A stretch of DNA of 64,000 nucleotides from Bartonella sp. WD16.2 (GTDB lineage: Bacteria; Pseudomonadota; Alphaproteobacteria; Rhizobiales; Rhizobiaceae). The stretch is taken from contig NZ_CP019781.1 of the NCBI RefSeq assembly GCF_002022505.1, positions 1,279,001 to 1,343,000 on the forward strand. The letters are read 5' to 3'. Positions within the stretch are counted from its first letter, which is position 1, and each line of letters opens with the position of its first letter. Shown here piece by piece: positions 8,049 to 15,769 of this stretch. The notes under the pieces are model-generated. The model saw nothing but the letters and a program-made list of their open reading frames with translations, did not search any database and had not been told where the DNA came from. The position numbers were made by a program, and so were the translations under genes.

Positions 8049-10075
8049 GTAAAACAGTTGCAGATGCTAAGGTGCGATTGACCCTTGAAGACAAGATAAC
8101 CGCACCCATTAAACGTATTCAAAAACGTTTAACGGACTTATCAAATAAATTAAGATTTCCTCGCCTTATGGCTGCAACACGCAAAATGACAGCAAGCTTA
8201 AAAGGGGTCAGCAATGCTCTTGGTAGAGTAACTAACCGTGTTTCTATGTTATCAGGAGCATTGGGCCTTGCTGGTGGTGGTCTTGCTGCAAGCTTAACTG
8301 CAGTGACTATGAAAACCATGCATATGGGGGATAGTCTTCACCACGCATCGCGTCATTTAGGTATGAGCGTTAAAGATCTTCAGTTATGGGGTGATGCAGC
8401 GGATAATTCAGGTTATTCTGCTGAGAAATTCCAACAATCCCTGGCTGTTTTAAACAGGCGCTCAGCACAAGCTTTAGCTGGACAAAAAAGGGGAATTATG
8501 GGGTTTCAAGCACTTGGCATTTCTGTAAAAGATGCCTCTGGAAAGCTTAAATCAAACTCAGACTTGTTAGAAGAAATTACCGATAAGATGAGTAAGATAG
8601 ACAACCAAGCACAAAGACAACATATTGCTGCCTTGCTTTTTGGTGGTGATGGTAAAGAAATGGCTGCCATGCTCTCACAAGGCATGGAACCTATCAAGGA
8701 GTTATTTGCAAAAGCAAAAAAGAGCGGATGGCTTATGGGGGCTGATGTTGCTCACTATGCTGCAGATTTAAGTGATAAGCTCGGGGCTTTTAAGAAAAAA
8801 CTGGGTGGTGTTGCCACTTTTATTGGGGCACGGTTCATGCCGGTGATCAATGATATGATTGATGCCTTTTCAAAACTGATTGATGAAAACCGTGATCTTA
8901 TTCAAATAACTGTCGCAAATTGGGCGAGGATTTTAAGAAAAGCTATACAGGATTTATGTGATCCTACTTCTGAATTAAGACAAAATATCACAAATGTTAC
9001 AGAAAGTATTAAAGGCTGGTTTAAATGGTTAGAACCACTCACTGGTGAAATAACTCTTTTTAAAATAGGTCTTGCAGCCCTTGTGGCCTTCATTGTGGGG
9101 CCACTGGTTTCAGCACTTGCTGTGGTTGGTGCAGCGTTTGTTACATTTGGTACAACTATTGTTACCCTTATTATGGGGCCACTTATAACAGCGATTTACA
9201 CACTTACTACAGCCTTTTTTACATTTGGTACAGCCATTATGACCACACCTGTTGGGTGGATAGCAGCAGCTATTATAGGGCTTATTGCAGCAGGGGTCGC
9301 ACTTTATGTCTATTGGGATAAAGTCAAGAAAGTGCTTACTATAGCACTCAATAAGATTTGCGATGCTTTTGTTAAGCTGGGTGACTTCATTATGAAGTAT
9401 ACGCTTATCGGTTATGTAATTAATGGCATTAAGAAGCTTGTTGCAACAGCTGTTTGGCTTTACGAAAATTGGGATGAGGTCATGGCCTCCTGCGGGCGGT
9501 TATGGAGCTCTCTTGGGGAGACAATTAATCAATTTATTGAATGGTTTTCTAATCTCAGTTTGTTTGAGGCAGGTGCCAGCCTGATTACAGGTCTGTGGGA
9601 TGGTATCAAAAGCGTATGGGATACTATGACACAATGGCTTTCTGGTGCAGTGCAAAAATTAATGGGTTGGATGCCTGATTTTGTTAAAGACAAGCTAGGA
9701 TTTAACGTTACAGTTAGCAAAAATACTACCGAGAGTTTAAAGAATCTCACACAAGAGACAAAAACATACGCACAAAAGATTGTTCATTCAACTGTTGTTC
9801 CTAACATCCCTCCTGAGCAACGTTATTACACAGATGAGAGATATGTTAATGGTGAAGGTAGGCAACTTTCTGTGGAAGCATTTAAAACGCTTGAACCGAT
9901 TATGGCACATAAGGAAAATAAGACGACTAATGTTGATGCATCTATTACGATTAGCGGTTTAAACATCAGTGGGGGCAGCGGTTCACCGCAAGATATTAGT
10001 GCTGCTATTAAAAAAGCTCTTGCAGATCAAGCTAGACAGCAACGTTTAGCAATTAACTCAAGTTTATCGGATTAA
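8045..10075 (+). CDS. Phage tail tape measure protein
   Basis: A 676-residue protein that starts in an ATGA overlap with E'. The N-terminal 200 residues are basic and helical (RIQKRLTDLSNKL.., HHASRHLGMSVKDLQLWGDAADNSGYSAEKFQQSL), typical of P2-like tape measures. A long hydrophobic stretch at about residues 335-425 (several possible membrane spans) is usual for proteins that enter the host membrane during injection. Two WD/NWDE segments and a SLxxLF-W region follow. Length sets tail length. It is shorter than P2 gpT (about 815 aa), implying a somewhat shorter tail. Confidence 0.9.
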   Translation: MSKTVADAKVRLTLEDKITAPIKRIQKRLTDLSNKLRFPRLMAATRKMTASLKGVSNALGRVTNRVSMLSGALGLAGGGLAASLTAVTMKTMHMGDSLHHASRHLGMSVKDLQLWGDAADNSGYSAEKFQQSLAVLNRRSAQALAGQKRGIMGFQALGISVKDASGKLKSNSDLLEEITDKMSKIDNQAQRQHIAALLFGGDGKEMAAMLSQGMEPIKELFAKAKKSGWLMGADVAHYAADLSDKLGAFKKKLGGVATFIGARFMPVINDMIDAFSKLIDENRDLIQITVANWARILRKAIQDLCDPTSELRQNITNVTESIKGWFKWLEPLTGEITLFKIGLAALVAFIVGPLVSALAVVGAAFVTFGTTIVTLIMGPLITAIYTLTTAFFTFGTAIMTTPVGWIAAAIIGLIAAGVALYVYWDKVKKVLTIALNKICDAFVKLGDFIMKYTLIGYVINGIKKLVATAVWLYENWDEVMASCGRLWSSLGETINQFIEWFSNLSLFEAGASLITGLWDGIKSVWDTMTQWLSGAVQKLMGWMPDFVKDKLGFNVTVSKNTTESLKNLTQETKTYAQKIVHSTVVPNIPPEQRYYTDERYVNGEGRQLSVEAFKTLEPIMAHKENKTTNVDASITISGLNISGGSGSPQDISAAIKKALADQARQQRLAINSSLSD

Positions 10076-10080
10076 GCGTC

Positions 10081-10470
10081 ATGATGTTAGCATTGGGGGA
10101 TTTTATTTTTTCCGTTAACACAGCTGCCTATCAAGAACTTGAGATGACTTATGATGTTCCATGGGTAGAGCAAGGACGTCTGGGAAGTAAAGCAGCGTTT
10201 CAGTTGCCGGCCATTGCTAATGCCGAATATTCTTTATCAGGCGTGATTTATCCGAATTTTAAGGGTAGTTACGGTCAATTGGATAGATTGCGGAGCATGG
10301 CGCATGTAGGGCCACATTTGTTGGTAAGTGGAAAAGGCAAAATTTTCGGTAAATTTGTTATTCTTTCCCTAGATGAAAAACAGAGCTTTTTTCATAAAAA
10401 CGGTGATCCACGCAAGCAAGAATTCACATTGCAACTAAGAGAATATGGTGGAGATGGGGGCATGTGGTGA
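10081..10470 (+). CDS. Phage tail protein U (P2 gpU-like)
   Basis: A 129-residue protein with the GpU family layout: MLALGDFIFSVNTAAYQEL, then W(V)EQGRLGSKAAFQLP, and the C-terminal FTLQLREYG. GpU proteins close the tail end and follow the tape-measure gene in P2-like phages. It begins 5 bp after the tape-measure stop and overlaps the next gene by a few bases. Confidence 0.92.
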   Translation: MMLALGDFIFSVNTAAYQELEMTYDVPWVEQGRLGSKAAFQLPAIANAEYSLSGVIYPNFKGSYGQLDRLRSMAHVGPHLLVSGKGKIFGKFVILSLDEKQSFFHKNGDPRKQEFTLQLREYGGDGGMW

Positions 10471-10691
10471 GTGATATTTACGTTACCAAAGATGGCGATA
10501 TGGTTGATGCCATTTGCTGGAGACACTATCCAAAGGGTCAGCAAGCACTGGCTGTTGAGCGTGTTTATGCAACCAACCACAGACTAGCAGATCTTGGACC
10601 CATTTTAAAAGCGGGGATCACAATTATTTTACCTTCCCTTCCTCATCCTCAAGCAACACCCGTCATTAGGCTCTGGGGCAGCAAACAATGA
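10467..10691 (+). CDS. Phage tail protein X (P2 gpX-like, LysM-like)
   Basis: A 74-residue protein starting at GTG 10467 (or GTG 10464, which precedes it by one codon), overlapping the U gene. The segment YVTKDGDMVDAICWRHYP, then VYATNHRLADLGPILKAGITIILP, is the LysM-like fold of gpX, which sits near the tail terminus or baseplate. The start lies behind a G-rich stretch (GGAGATGGGGG), and the GTG start is chosen because no ATG is available. It overlaps the next gene by ATGA. Confidence 0.87.
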   Translation: MSDIYVTKDGDMVDAICWRHYPKGQQALAVERVYATNHRLADLGPILKAGITIILPSLPHPQATPVIRLWGSKQ

Positions 10692-12004
10692 AACCTTTCT
10701 GCAGGGTGATGTCTAATGGTGAGGATGTCACAAAAGCTTTAATGGATTATGTTCTATCCATTGAAATAACCGATGAAGCAGAAGACAAAAGTGATCGGAT
10801 CACCATAGAGCTCGATGATCGTGCGCGCATCAGTGATAATGGTTTTTTAGAGATCCCTTTAATTGGAACAGTTATTTCCATAACGCTTGGTTATGAAAAT
10901 GGTAAAGCACGTGACATGGGATCCTATCTGATTGATGAAATATCTGTCAGCAGTCCACCACAAAGTTTAAGTGTGACAGGGCGTGCAGCTTCTATGAGCA
11001 CGTCTTACCGAACTCCCAAAAGTCAATCTTATCATCAGATAACCTTGGGCAAGATTATTCAAGAGATAGCAACGCGCAATGGCTATATTCCCGAGGTTGA
11101 TCCTTCTCTTGCAAAAATTGTCGTGCGTCACATTGATCAAACCGGTGAAAGCGACATGGCTTTTGCATCACGTCTTGCTGCAGAATATGACGCTGTAACA
11201 AAATCTATGGATAACAGACTTGTTCTGGCCAAACGTGGTGAAGGCAAGGCTATTACTGGAGAGATGCTCCCTGTGGTCACTATTCATGAAAGGATGTGTA
11301 GCTCTTGGGATTTTAAATATAATGCACGCGATGAAGCAGGTGAGGCCCAGGGCTTAACATCGGGTGAAGGGGATGATCAAAAAGCTGCATCAGCAGCACA
11401 AAACCCAGAGACCATTGAAGAGTATGATGAAGAAACATCCATTCATATGGATGAATCCCCTTTGCGTTCATTAGCTCGTTCAGAAAAAACACTTAAAAAG
11501 CAAGACAAAGTTGAAAAGCAAGAGGAAGAAAAGAAAGGAGGTGTGATAGCAACCTATCATGATTTACGCAGTGGTGAAAAGAAAGAGGTCAAAACCGGTC
11601 AAGCGCCTTTTCATGAATTAAAATATACCTACCACAATCAATCAGAAGCCGTTGCTGCTATTGCTGCTTATCGTAATAAATCATCACGGGGTAAAGCGAC
11701 ATTTTCGTGTGATATGGGTGGAGATCCGTTCATTCAAACTGAAATGAAGCTTATTCAAGCACCACCTTTCCGTCCTTACATTCCAGAGCAATGGCGCATT
11801 AAAAGTGTCAAACATCGGTTGGATACAGCGGGCGGTTATACAACAAGTATCGAGTGTGAACTGTTTAATGAAGCACAAGAAAATACAGCGCAAAATGTCA
11901 TAAACACCACACCTGATAAAGATGACACAATAGATGATAACGCCCCGCCTCATGCTTATGATGAAGGTGAAGGTGTTATTCATATGGAAGGGGAAGATAC
12001 ATGA
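10688..12004 (+). CDS. Phage late control protein D / baseplate hub (P2 gpD-like)
   Basis: A 438-residue protein. Residues 1-200 carry the gpD hub fold (DKSDRITIELDDRA, then VSVSSPPQSLSVTGRAASM, LGKIIQEIA..NGY and DQTGESDMAFASRLA). The C-terminal part contains a second hub segment (SRGKATFSCDMGGDPFIQTEMKLI.., WRIKSVKHRLDTAGGYTTSIECE). Between them, at about residues 215-300, is an acidic and then Lys-rich stretch that looks disordered. GpD forms the hub that joins tail tube and spike. It is the last tail gene before the lysis cassette, which it overlaps by 4 bp. Confidence 0.92.
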   Translation: MKPFCRVMSNGEDVTKALMDYVLSIEITDEAEDKSDRITIELDDRARISDNGFLEIPLIGTVISITLGYENGKARDMGSYLIDEISVSSPPQSLSVTGRAASMSTSYRTPKSQSYHQITLGKIIQEIATRNGYIPEVDPSLAKIVVRHIDQTGESDMAFASRLAAEYDAVTKSMDNRLVLAKRGEGKAITGEMLPVVTIHERMCSSWDFKYNARDEAGEAQGLTSGEGDDQKAASAAQNPETIEEYDEETSIHMDESPLRSLARSEKTLKKQDKVEKQEEEKKGGVIATYHDLRSGEKKEVKTGQAPFHELKYTYHNQSEAVAAIAAYRNKSSRGKATFSCDMGGDPFIQTEMKLIQAPPFRPYIPEQWRIKSVKHRLDTAGGYTTSIECELFNEAQENTAQNVINTTPDKDDTIDDNAPPHAYDEGEGVIHMEGEDT

Positions 12005-13188
12005 CAGAGATTGTACAGAAATTACTCAGTGGTGACTGTAAGGCACGTACACAAGGTCTGGTTAAATCCTTAGCACAAGAGATTGGGTGTGAAGAAGCTG
12101 TCGTTGCTGCGATTATTTCTGTGGAGTCAGATGGTAAAGGTTTTGATGATGAACAGCGTGTAAAAGTCCTTTTTGAAAAACATCAGTTTTATAAGAATTT
12201 ACCTCCTCATAAGCGTAAACAAGCTATTACAGAAGATCTTGCGAGAGAGAAGTGGATCAGCCCTAAAGATGGAGGATATAAAGAACAAAAAACAAACACT
12301 CAAGCTTTAAAGTTGCTCATTGCAGCTATGACCATTGATGAAGAAGCTGCCTTAAAATCTGCTTCTTATGGTGCTGGTCAAATTATGGGAAATAACTATG
12401 GTATCCTTGGTTGGAATAGTGTTCAAGATTTTGTCACCAGCATGTGTTCGTGTGAAGATGAACAAATAAGAGCGATGTTTTCCTTTTTTAAAGTTCGTGG
12501 TCTTGTTTCAAGTTTACGAGACAAAGATTTTGATGCCATTGCACGCGTTTACAATGGCAGTGGTATGGTTAAAGAATATGGCCGACGCATGCGCAATGCT
12601 TATTGTGATCTCTCAAAAAAATCAGCAGAGGTTAGTAATTCAGTTCGTGCCAATAGTTTACGACTAGGGTGTAAAGGCTACCGTGTTGAAGGATTACAAA
12701 AACGTCTCAATGATCTTGGTTATCCTGTTGCCATTGATAGTGATTATGGACCAGATACACGCAGTGCAATCTTTTCTTTTCAAGCTGATCATAATTTAGA
12801 GGTTGATGGTGTTGTTGGTGCAAAAACTCAAGAAGCGCTTGATATAGCCACGCCAATGATTAGTCCTCGCCGTTCTGGTGTAAGCATGGCCGATTTGAGA
12901 AAAAAGGGTACAAACATTATTAAAGATGCAGATAAAACTCAAACGGCGGGTTATGGTCTTGCTGCCACTTCAGCTCTCATGGGAGCAGAACAAATGGGAG
13001 CATTTGATAGTCTTAAACTCTCTATAGGAAAAATGAGTGCTCTTGTAGAGCCACTTGTTCATATTGGTAAAGCAATCTCAGATCATTGGTGGATAGCTGC
13101 TATTTTTATAGGATTGATTATTGTTCTCGTCTCAGATCGTGTCAAAAGAACTTATCTAAAAACTTACAAGAAAGGCAGAGCTATCTAA
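12001..13188 (+). CDS. Phage endolysin: N-acetylmuramidase with peptidoglycan-binding domain
   Basis: A 395-residue protein. Residues about 20-205 match the phage N-acetylmuramidase family (VVAAIISVESDGKGF with the likely catalytic Glu, VKVLFEKHQFY, SYGAGQIMGNNYGILGW, IARVYNGSGMV). Residues about 220-280 are a PG_binding_1 repeat (LGCKGYRVEGLQKRLNDLGY...DYGPDTRSAIFSFQ...VDGVVGAKTQEAL). The C-terminus has a hydrophobic segment (about residues 362-380, WWIAAIFIGLIIVLV) followed by a basic tail. The protein would cut the cell wall at lysis. The C-terminal anchor is unusual for a plain endolysin and suggests membrane attachment. Confidence 0.9.
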   Translation: MTEIVQKLLSGDCKARTQGLVKSLAQEIGCEEAVVAAIISVESDGKGFDDEQRVKVLFEKHQFYKNLPPHKRKQAITEDLAREKWISPKDGGYKEQKTNTQALKLLIAAMTIDEEAALKSASYGAGQIMGNNYGILGWNSVQDFVTSMCSCEDEQIRAMFSFFKVRGLVSSLRDKDFDAIARVYNGSGMVKEYGRRMRNAYCDLSKKSAEVSNSVRANSLRLGCKGYRVEGLQKRLNDLGYPVAIDSDYGPDTRSAIFSFQADHNLEVDGVVGAKTQEALDIATPMISPRRSGVSMADLRKKGTNIIKDADKTQTAGYGLAATSALMGAEQMGAFDSLKLSIGKMSALVEPLVHIGKAISDHWWIAAIFIGLIIVLVSDRVKRTYLKTYKKGRAI

Positions 13189-13404
13189 GTGCAAAAATAC
13201 CTTACGATTATACTTGATGCATCTGCTGCTCTTTTCGAGATTTTGATGAATGTTTGTCAGATTGGAAAGAAAGTTGAACAGCACAAACAGACTGAGGAAG
13301 CTTTAAAGGCAGCAAAAACAAGGTTAAAAATAGAAGATGAGATTAACAAGAAACGTAATGATGATGTACGTGCTGCTCTTTCTGACTGGCTGCGCGACAA
13401 ATAA
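13189..13404 (+). CDS. Small coiled-coil membrane protein, probable inner spanin (Rz-like)
   Basis: A 71-residue product from GTG 13189, directly after the endolysin stop. Residues 5-25 are moderately hydrophobic and residues 28-60 are highly charged and helical (EQHKQTEEALKAAKTRLKIEDEINKKRND), the layout of an Rz-type inner spanin. The next gene, a small lipoprotein, begins inside it in another frame, as with Rz/Rz1. There is no sequence match that I recognise, so the call rests on topology and position. Confidence 0.6.
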   Translation: MQKYLTIILDASAALFEILMNVCQIGKKVEQHKQTEEALKAAKTRLKIEDEINKKRNDDVRAALSDWLRDK

Positions 13405-13564
13405 ACATGCTTCCTCTTGTCTTGGATGGTTGCCTATTTATTTAGACAGACAAGATCTCAATACGATCAGTCCAAACTTAGCACGAAACATTTTAAAACA
13501 TAATCAGCATGGAAGACATCTATGTGGATGGAAGCATGTTGACACAAGTTCAAGCCGTTCCTGA
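13337..13564 (+). CDS. Small lipoprotein overlapping the Rz-like gene, probable outer spanin (Rz1-like)
   Basis: A 75-residue protein in the +1 frame relative to the Rz-like gene, which it overlaps by 68 bp. MRLTRNVMMMYVLLFLTGC is a lipoprotein signal with lipobox LTGC (Cys19). The mature part (CATNKHASSCLGWLPIYL...ILKHNQHGRHLCGW) has two further cysteines. Similar small lipoproteins with paired C-x-W motifs follow lysozyme genes in Rhizobiales prophages. Overlap plus lipobox plus position after the endolysin support an Rz1-type outer spanin; a start at one of the internal ATGs is also possible. Confidence 0.65.
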   Translation: MRLTRNVMMMYVLLFLTGCATNKHASSCLGWLPIYLDRQDLNTISPNLARNILKHNQHGRHLCGWKHVDTSSSRS

Positions 13565-13581
13565 TACAAAATAAAACTGAT

Positions 13582-13607
13582 CCTTTCCCCATTTTACAGG
13601 GGAAAGG
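13582..13607. terminator. Hairpin between convergent lysis and regulator genes
   Basis: Perfect 9-bp inverted repeat CCTTTCCCC / GGGGAAAGG with an 8-base loop (ATTTTACA). It lies between the plus-strand lysis genes and the minus-strand rha gene. T-rich DNA follows on the minus side (ATCAGTTTTATTTT), less on the plus side, so it may terminate both directions. Confidence 0.65.
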
Positions 13608-13627
13608 TATGATTATATTCCTTTAAA

Positions 13628-14134
13628 TTAAGCGGCTTTTGCAACAGGATCTTCTAAAACACGTTTAGCTTCTTCAACAAGTGTTTTATAATGCTTTCCT
13701 TCTTCTACTAATTTAAAAGCCTCAACAAGACGCGCTTGGACGGGACCTAAAATATACCAAGCCTTTTCACCAGGCCCCATACTTTCTAAATAATAGTTTT
13801 GTAAATCAAATTGAGTATTACGATCATGATCGAGTTGTAATTGACCTTCAAGTTCCATCCAACGATCAATAATCTTAGCACGTAACACTGTACTATAACC
13901 TGAGATTAAAATAAGGCATTCACGTTTAGGAAGGTTGTAGCAAGGGCGGCTTTCCCCTTTTTTATCAAAGTAATTACCGACAAAATTAACCACCCCAAAT
14001 TTGGGGGCGTTAAGTTCTTCAAGCATTTTCTTGATATCACGCATAACATGGTCATGCCTTTTACCGCACAATTTTGCAATTTCACGACTGGATATTGTCA
14101 GTGTAGTTTGTGTGTTTTTTACTAAATTGTTCAT
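13628..14134 (-). CDS. Rha-family phage regulatory protein
   Basis: A 168-residue protein; ATG 14134 (MNNLVKNTQTTLTISSREIA) is preceded by AGGAG. The N-terminal domain [27 protein letters not shown], with [27 protein letters not shown], is the pRha/Bro-like DNA-binding domain of phage regulators. The C-terminus (about residues 95-168) is helical and resembles Rha C-terminal parts. The first ~90 residues are nearly the same as those of the gene upstream (14174-14878). A ~200-nt structured leader with its own promoter precedes it, so expression may depend on read-through of that leader. Confidence 0.8.
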   Translation of the reverse strand: MNNLVKNTQTTLTISSREIAKLCGKRHDHVMRDIKKMLEELNAPKFGVVNFVGNYFDKKGESRPCYNLPKRECLILISGYSTVLRAKIIDRWMELEGQLQLDHDRNTQFDLQNYYLESMGPGEKAWYILGPVQARLVEAFKLVEEGKHYKTLVEEAKRVLEDPVAKAA

Positions 14135-14173
14135 AATGAACTCCTGTTTGTAACAAACGTTTTTGATTGACAC

Positions 14174-14378
14174 TCAAAAAGAGTGCCGGGTGCTCAAAAA
14201 CACGGCAAACAGTCCGTCGTTATGCTTTTCCCAATGAGGGTCTTGTATCGCATAACTACACCCGACAAGATCACTATACGCCACACGCATATAATGAGTC
14301 AAAGCCTTTAATGTGCAGAGAAAAGATTGTGTCGGCAATCTATCCGCTGTTTGCTTAAGATGTTTTTGAAGCACCTGA
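14174..14378 (-). ncRNA. Structured leader RNA before rha, copy A (Brt-like candidate)
   Basis: About 200 nt from a predicted start near 14378 to T-rich ends near 14176, read on the minus strand. Visible structure: GTTATGC/GCATAAC stem (plus-strand 14250-14256 with 14219-14225); a 3' hairpin with GCCG/CGGC ends (14186-14205); and a CACTC-TTTTT-GAGTG hairpin (14171-14185). CGGGTG near 14259-14264 can also pair with CACCCG in the 3' hairpin, giving two exclusive folds. A related copy lies before the second regulator. The size and the position before a DNA-binding regulator match the Bartonella Brt RNAs (194-203 nt); identity is inferred. Confidence 0.6.
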
Positions 14379-14878
14379 TTCGCATATATAAATGCTTCCG
14401 TGATTTTGTCAAACAAAAAATTCACTACTACTTTTTTATTATTCTTAACCATAGATAGCTCTTTTGCTACACTTAAGGTGAGAGCATAATCCTTAGAAGA
14501 ACAGCCACTTTGGAGGTTTTCCCCAAAATTGGGGAAAACTATATAATCCTGGTTTTCTACAAAACTATACTTGGTAATATGGCCTTTGATCCAGTTTGTG
14601 AAATCATGACCAACTTCCAAAAAAGCACGTAACACTGTACTATAACCTGAGATTAAAATAAGGCATTCACGTTTAGGAAGGTTGTAGCAGTTTTGCGTCT
14701 TTTTTTGCTTGTCTAAATAGGTGCCCCCAAATTTGGGGAGACCTCTTTCAGAGTATAATTCTTCAAGCATTTTCTTGATATCACGCATAACATGGTCATG
14801 CCTTTTACCGCACAATTTTGCAATTTCACGACTAGACATTGTCAACGTGGTTTGTGTGTTGTTTATTAAATCGTTCAT
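14174..14878 (-). CDS. Rha-type / AntA-type phage regulator, C-terminus altered
   Basis: A 234-residue frame; ATG 14878 ([20 protein letters not shown]) follows an AGGAG site. Residues 1-85 repeat the Rha-like DNA-binding domain of the neighbouring gene. Residues about 86-145 ([16 protein letters not shown]...YIVFPNFG...[15 protein letters not shown]) match the AntA/AntB antirepressor domain. This domain breaks off after [11 protein letters not shown]. The remaining ~85 residues are encoded by the promoter and leader of RNA copy A on the same strand and have no family resemblance, so the C-terminus looks like accidental read-through after recombination. Probably a truncated or mosaic regulator; the N-terminal domain may still bind DNA. 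Confidence 0.7.
   Translation of the reverse strand: MNDLINNTQTTLTMSSREIAKLCGKRHDHVMRDIKKMLEELYSERGLPKFGGTYLDKQKKTQNCYNLPKRECLILISGYSTVLRAFLEVGHDFTNWIKGHITKYSFVENQDYIVFPNFGENLQSGCSSKDYALTLSVAKELSMVKNNKKVVVNFLFDKITEAFIYANQVLQKHLKQTADRLPTQSFLCTLKALTHYMRVAYSDLVGCSYAIQDPHWEKHNDGLFAVFLSTRHSF
14385..14412 (-). promoter_or_regulatory. Sigma70-like promoter of leader RNA copy A
   Basis: On the minus strand TTGACA (14407-14412) is followed after about 16 bases by TATATA (14385-14390). The same promoter, with one base different in the spacer, precedes copy B. It lies inside the coding region of the upstream regulator gene. Confidence 0.65.
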
Positions 14879-14915
14879 GATGAACTCCTACCGATTAAAG
14901 GTTTCTTAATGACAC

Positions 14916-15119
14916 TCAAAAAAAGAGCGCCGGGTGTTAAGAAACACGGTCGATAGTCCGTCGTTATGCTTTCCCCATAAAGGGTATTGTATAGCATAAC
15001 TACACCCGACAAATCACTATATGCCATACGTATACAATGAGTCAAAGTCTTTAAAACGCGGAGAACTGATTATTTCGGTAACCAATCCGCTATCGATTCA
15101 GTGTTTCTTAAGCACCTGA
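14916..15119 (-). ncRNA. Structured leader RNA, copy B (Brt-like candidate)
   Basis: Diverged second copy of the leader, about 200 nt on the minus strand. The GTTATGCT/AGCATAAC stem has 8 bp (14963-14970 with 14993-15000). The 3' hairpin CCGTGTT-TCTT-AACACCCGG (14930-14949) is followed by seven T on the minus strand (14918-14924), making a good terminator. CGGGTGT (15002-15008) can instead pair with ACACCCG of the terminator, so an attenuator switch is possible. The regulator start at 14878 lies 40 bases after the T run. Confidence 0.62.
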
Positions 15120-15124
15120 TCGCA

Positions 15125-15152
15125 TATATAAATACTTCCGTGATTTTGTCAA
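15125..15152 (-). promoter_or_regulatory. Sigma70-like promoter of leader RNA copy B
   Basis: Minus-strand TTGACA (15147-15152), about 16 bases, then TATATA (15125-15130). It is the same arrangement as copy A at 14385-14412, and lies just after the stop of the antitoxin-like gene. Confidence 0.65.
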
Positions 15153-15164
15153 TAAGTAAAATTC

Positions 15165-15359
15165 CTATTGTAAATCAGCTTTATCCTTGCGGATCATAGC
15201 ACGTAAACCATTTAAGGATGTACGTTCAACACGTCCCATTTCGGTATCCTCAATAGCTTGTAATGTTTCCGAATTAGGTTGGAATAAATCAAGTGATAAC
15301 GCTTGATTCTTAGAAACTTTACGAAGTTCATCAGGAATATGAGATTGGATCCTTCTCAT
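15165..15359 (-). CDS. Possible RelB/DinJ-like antitoxin, no toxin visible
   Basis: A 64-residue protein starting MRRIQSHIPDELRK behind an AGGAG site. The C-terminal half (NSETLQAIEDTEMGRVERTSLNGLRAMI) resembles the toxin-binding tail of RelB/DinJ antitoxins (..SxETIxAMEExxxGxxxxxxSxxxL..). The N-terminal half is short for a full ribbon-helix-helix domain. No toxin gene follows: the DNA directly downstream is leader RNA copy B. A perfect palindrome just upstream could be its operator. It may be a solitary antitoxin or a remnant. Confidence 0.5.
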   Translation of the reverse strand: MRRIQSHIPDELRKVSKNQALSLDLFQPNSETLQAIEDTEMGRVERTSLNGLRAMIRKDKADLQ

Positions 15360-15370
15360 TATGAAATCTC

Positions 15371-15385
15371 CTACTCATTGAGTAG
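15371..15385. promoter_or_regulatory. Palindromic operator candidate upstream of antitoxin-like gene
   Basis: CTACTCATTGAGTAG is a perfect palindrome around a central T, 12 bp upstream of the antitoxin-like start and partly overlapping its AGGAG site. Antitoxins of this class usually repress their own promoter through such short palindromes. Function is inferred. Confidence 0.45.
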
Positions 15386-15769
15386 TACAATATATGACAA
15401 ACAAAGTCTATGTAAAAATCCTATTCCCTAACCTGATTATTTTATCCCTAACCTTAAAAAAATATCAATAAAACAATATGTTATATGATATAAATTCACG
15501 ATTCGAATTCAGGTTCCCCAGCCATTTTGATTTAATGATTTTAATTTATGCGTCTTCTTTTCCCGTTTATTAAAGCTATATAATTCTCTATCTCTAAAAA
15601 CTGTCAAAAATATAAATTTCTGATCGAATCCAAAGTGAAATTCTTAAATACTTGATTTCATGAAAAAAATCTATTAATTTGAAGGACGATTTTTATGAAA
15701 AGATTACAATAATAATCTCACAAATATCATATCTATGATATATTTTATAAATAATGAGGGAATACAATT
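15386..15769. other. AT-rich intergenic region with an 8-bp-arm palindrome
   Basis: No gene seen. Near the right end, ATATCATA-TC-TATGATAT (15724-15741) is a perfect inverted repeat 28 bp upstream of the next start codon, a possible operator for the hypothetical gene at 15770. The rest is AT-rich with no further clear structure. Confidence 0.4.
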
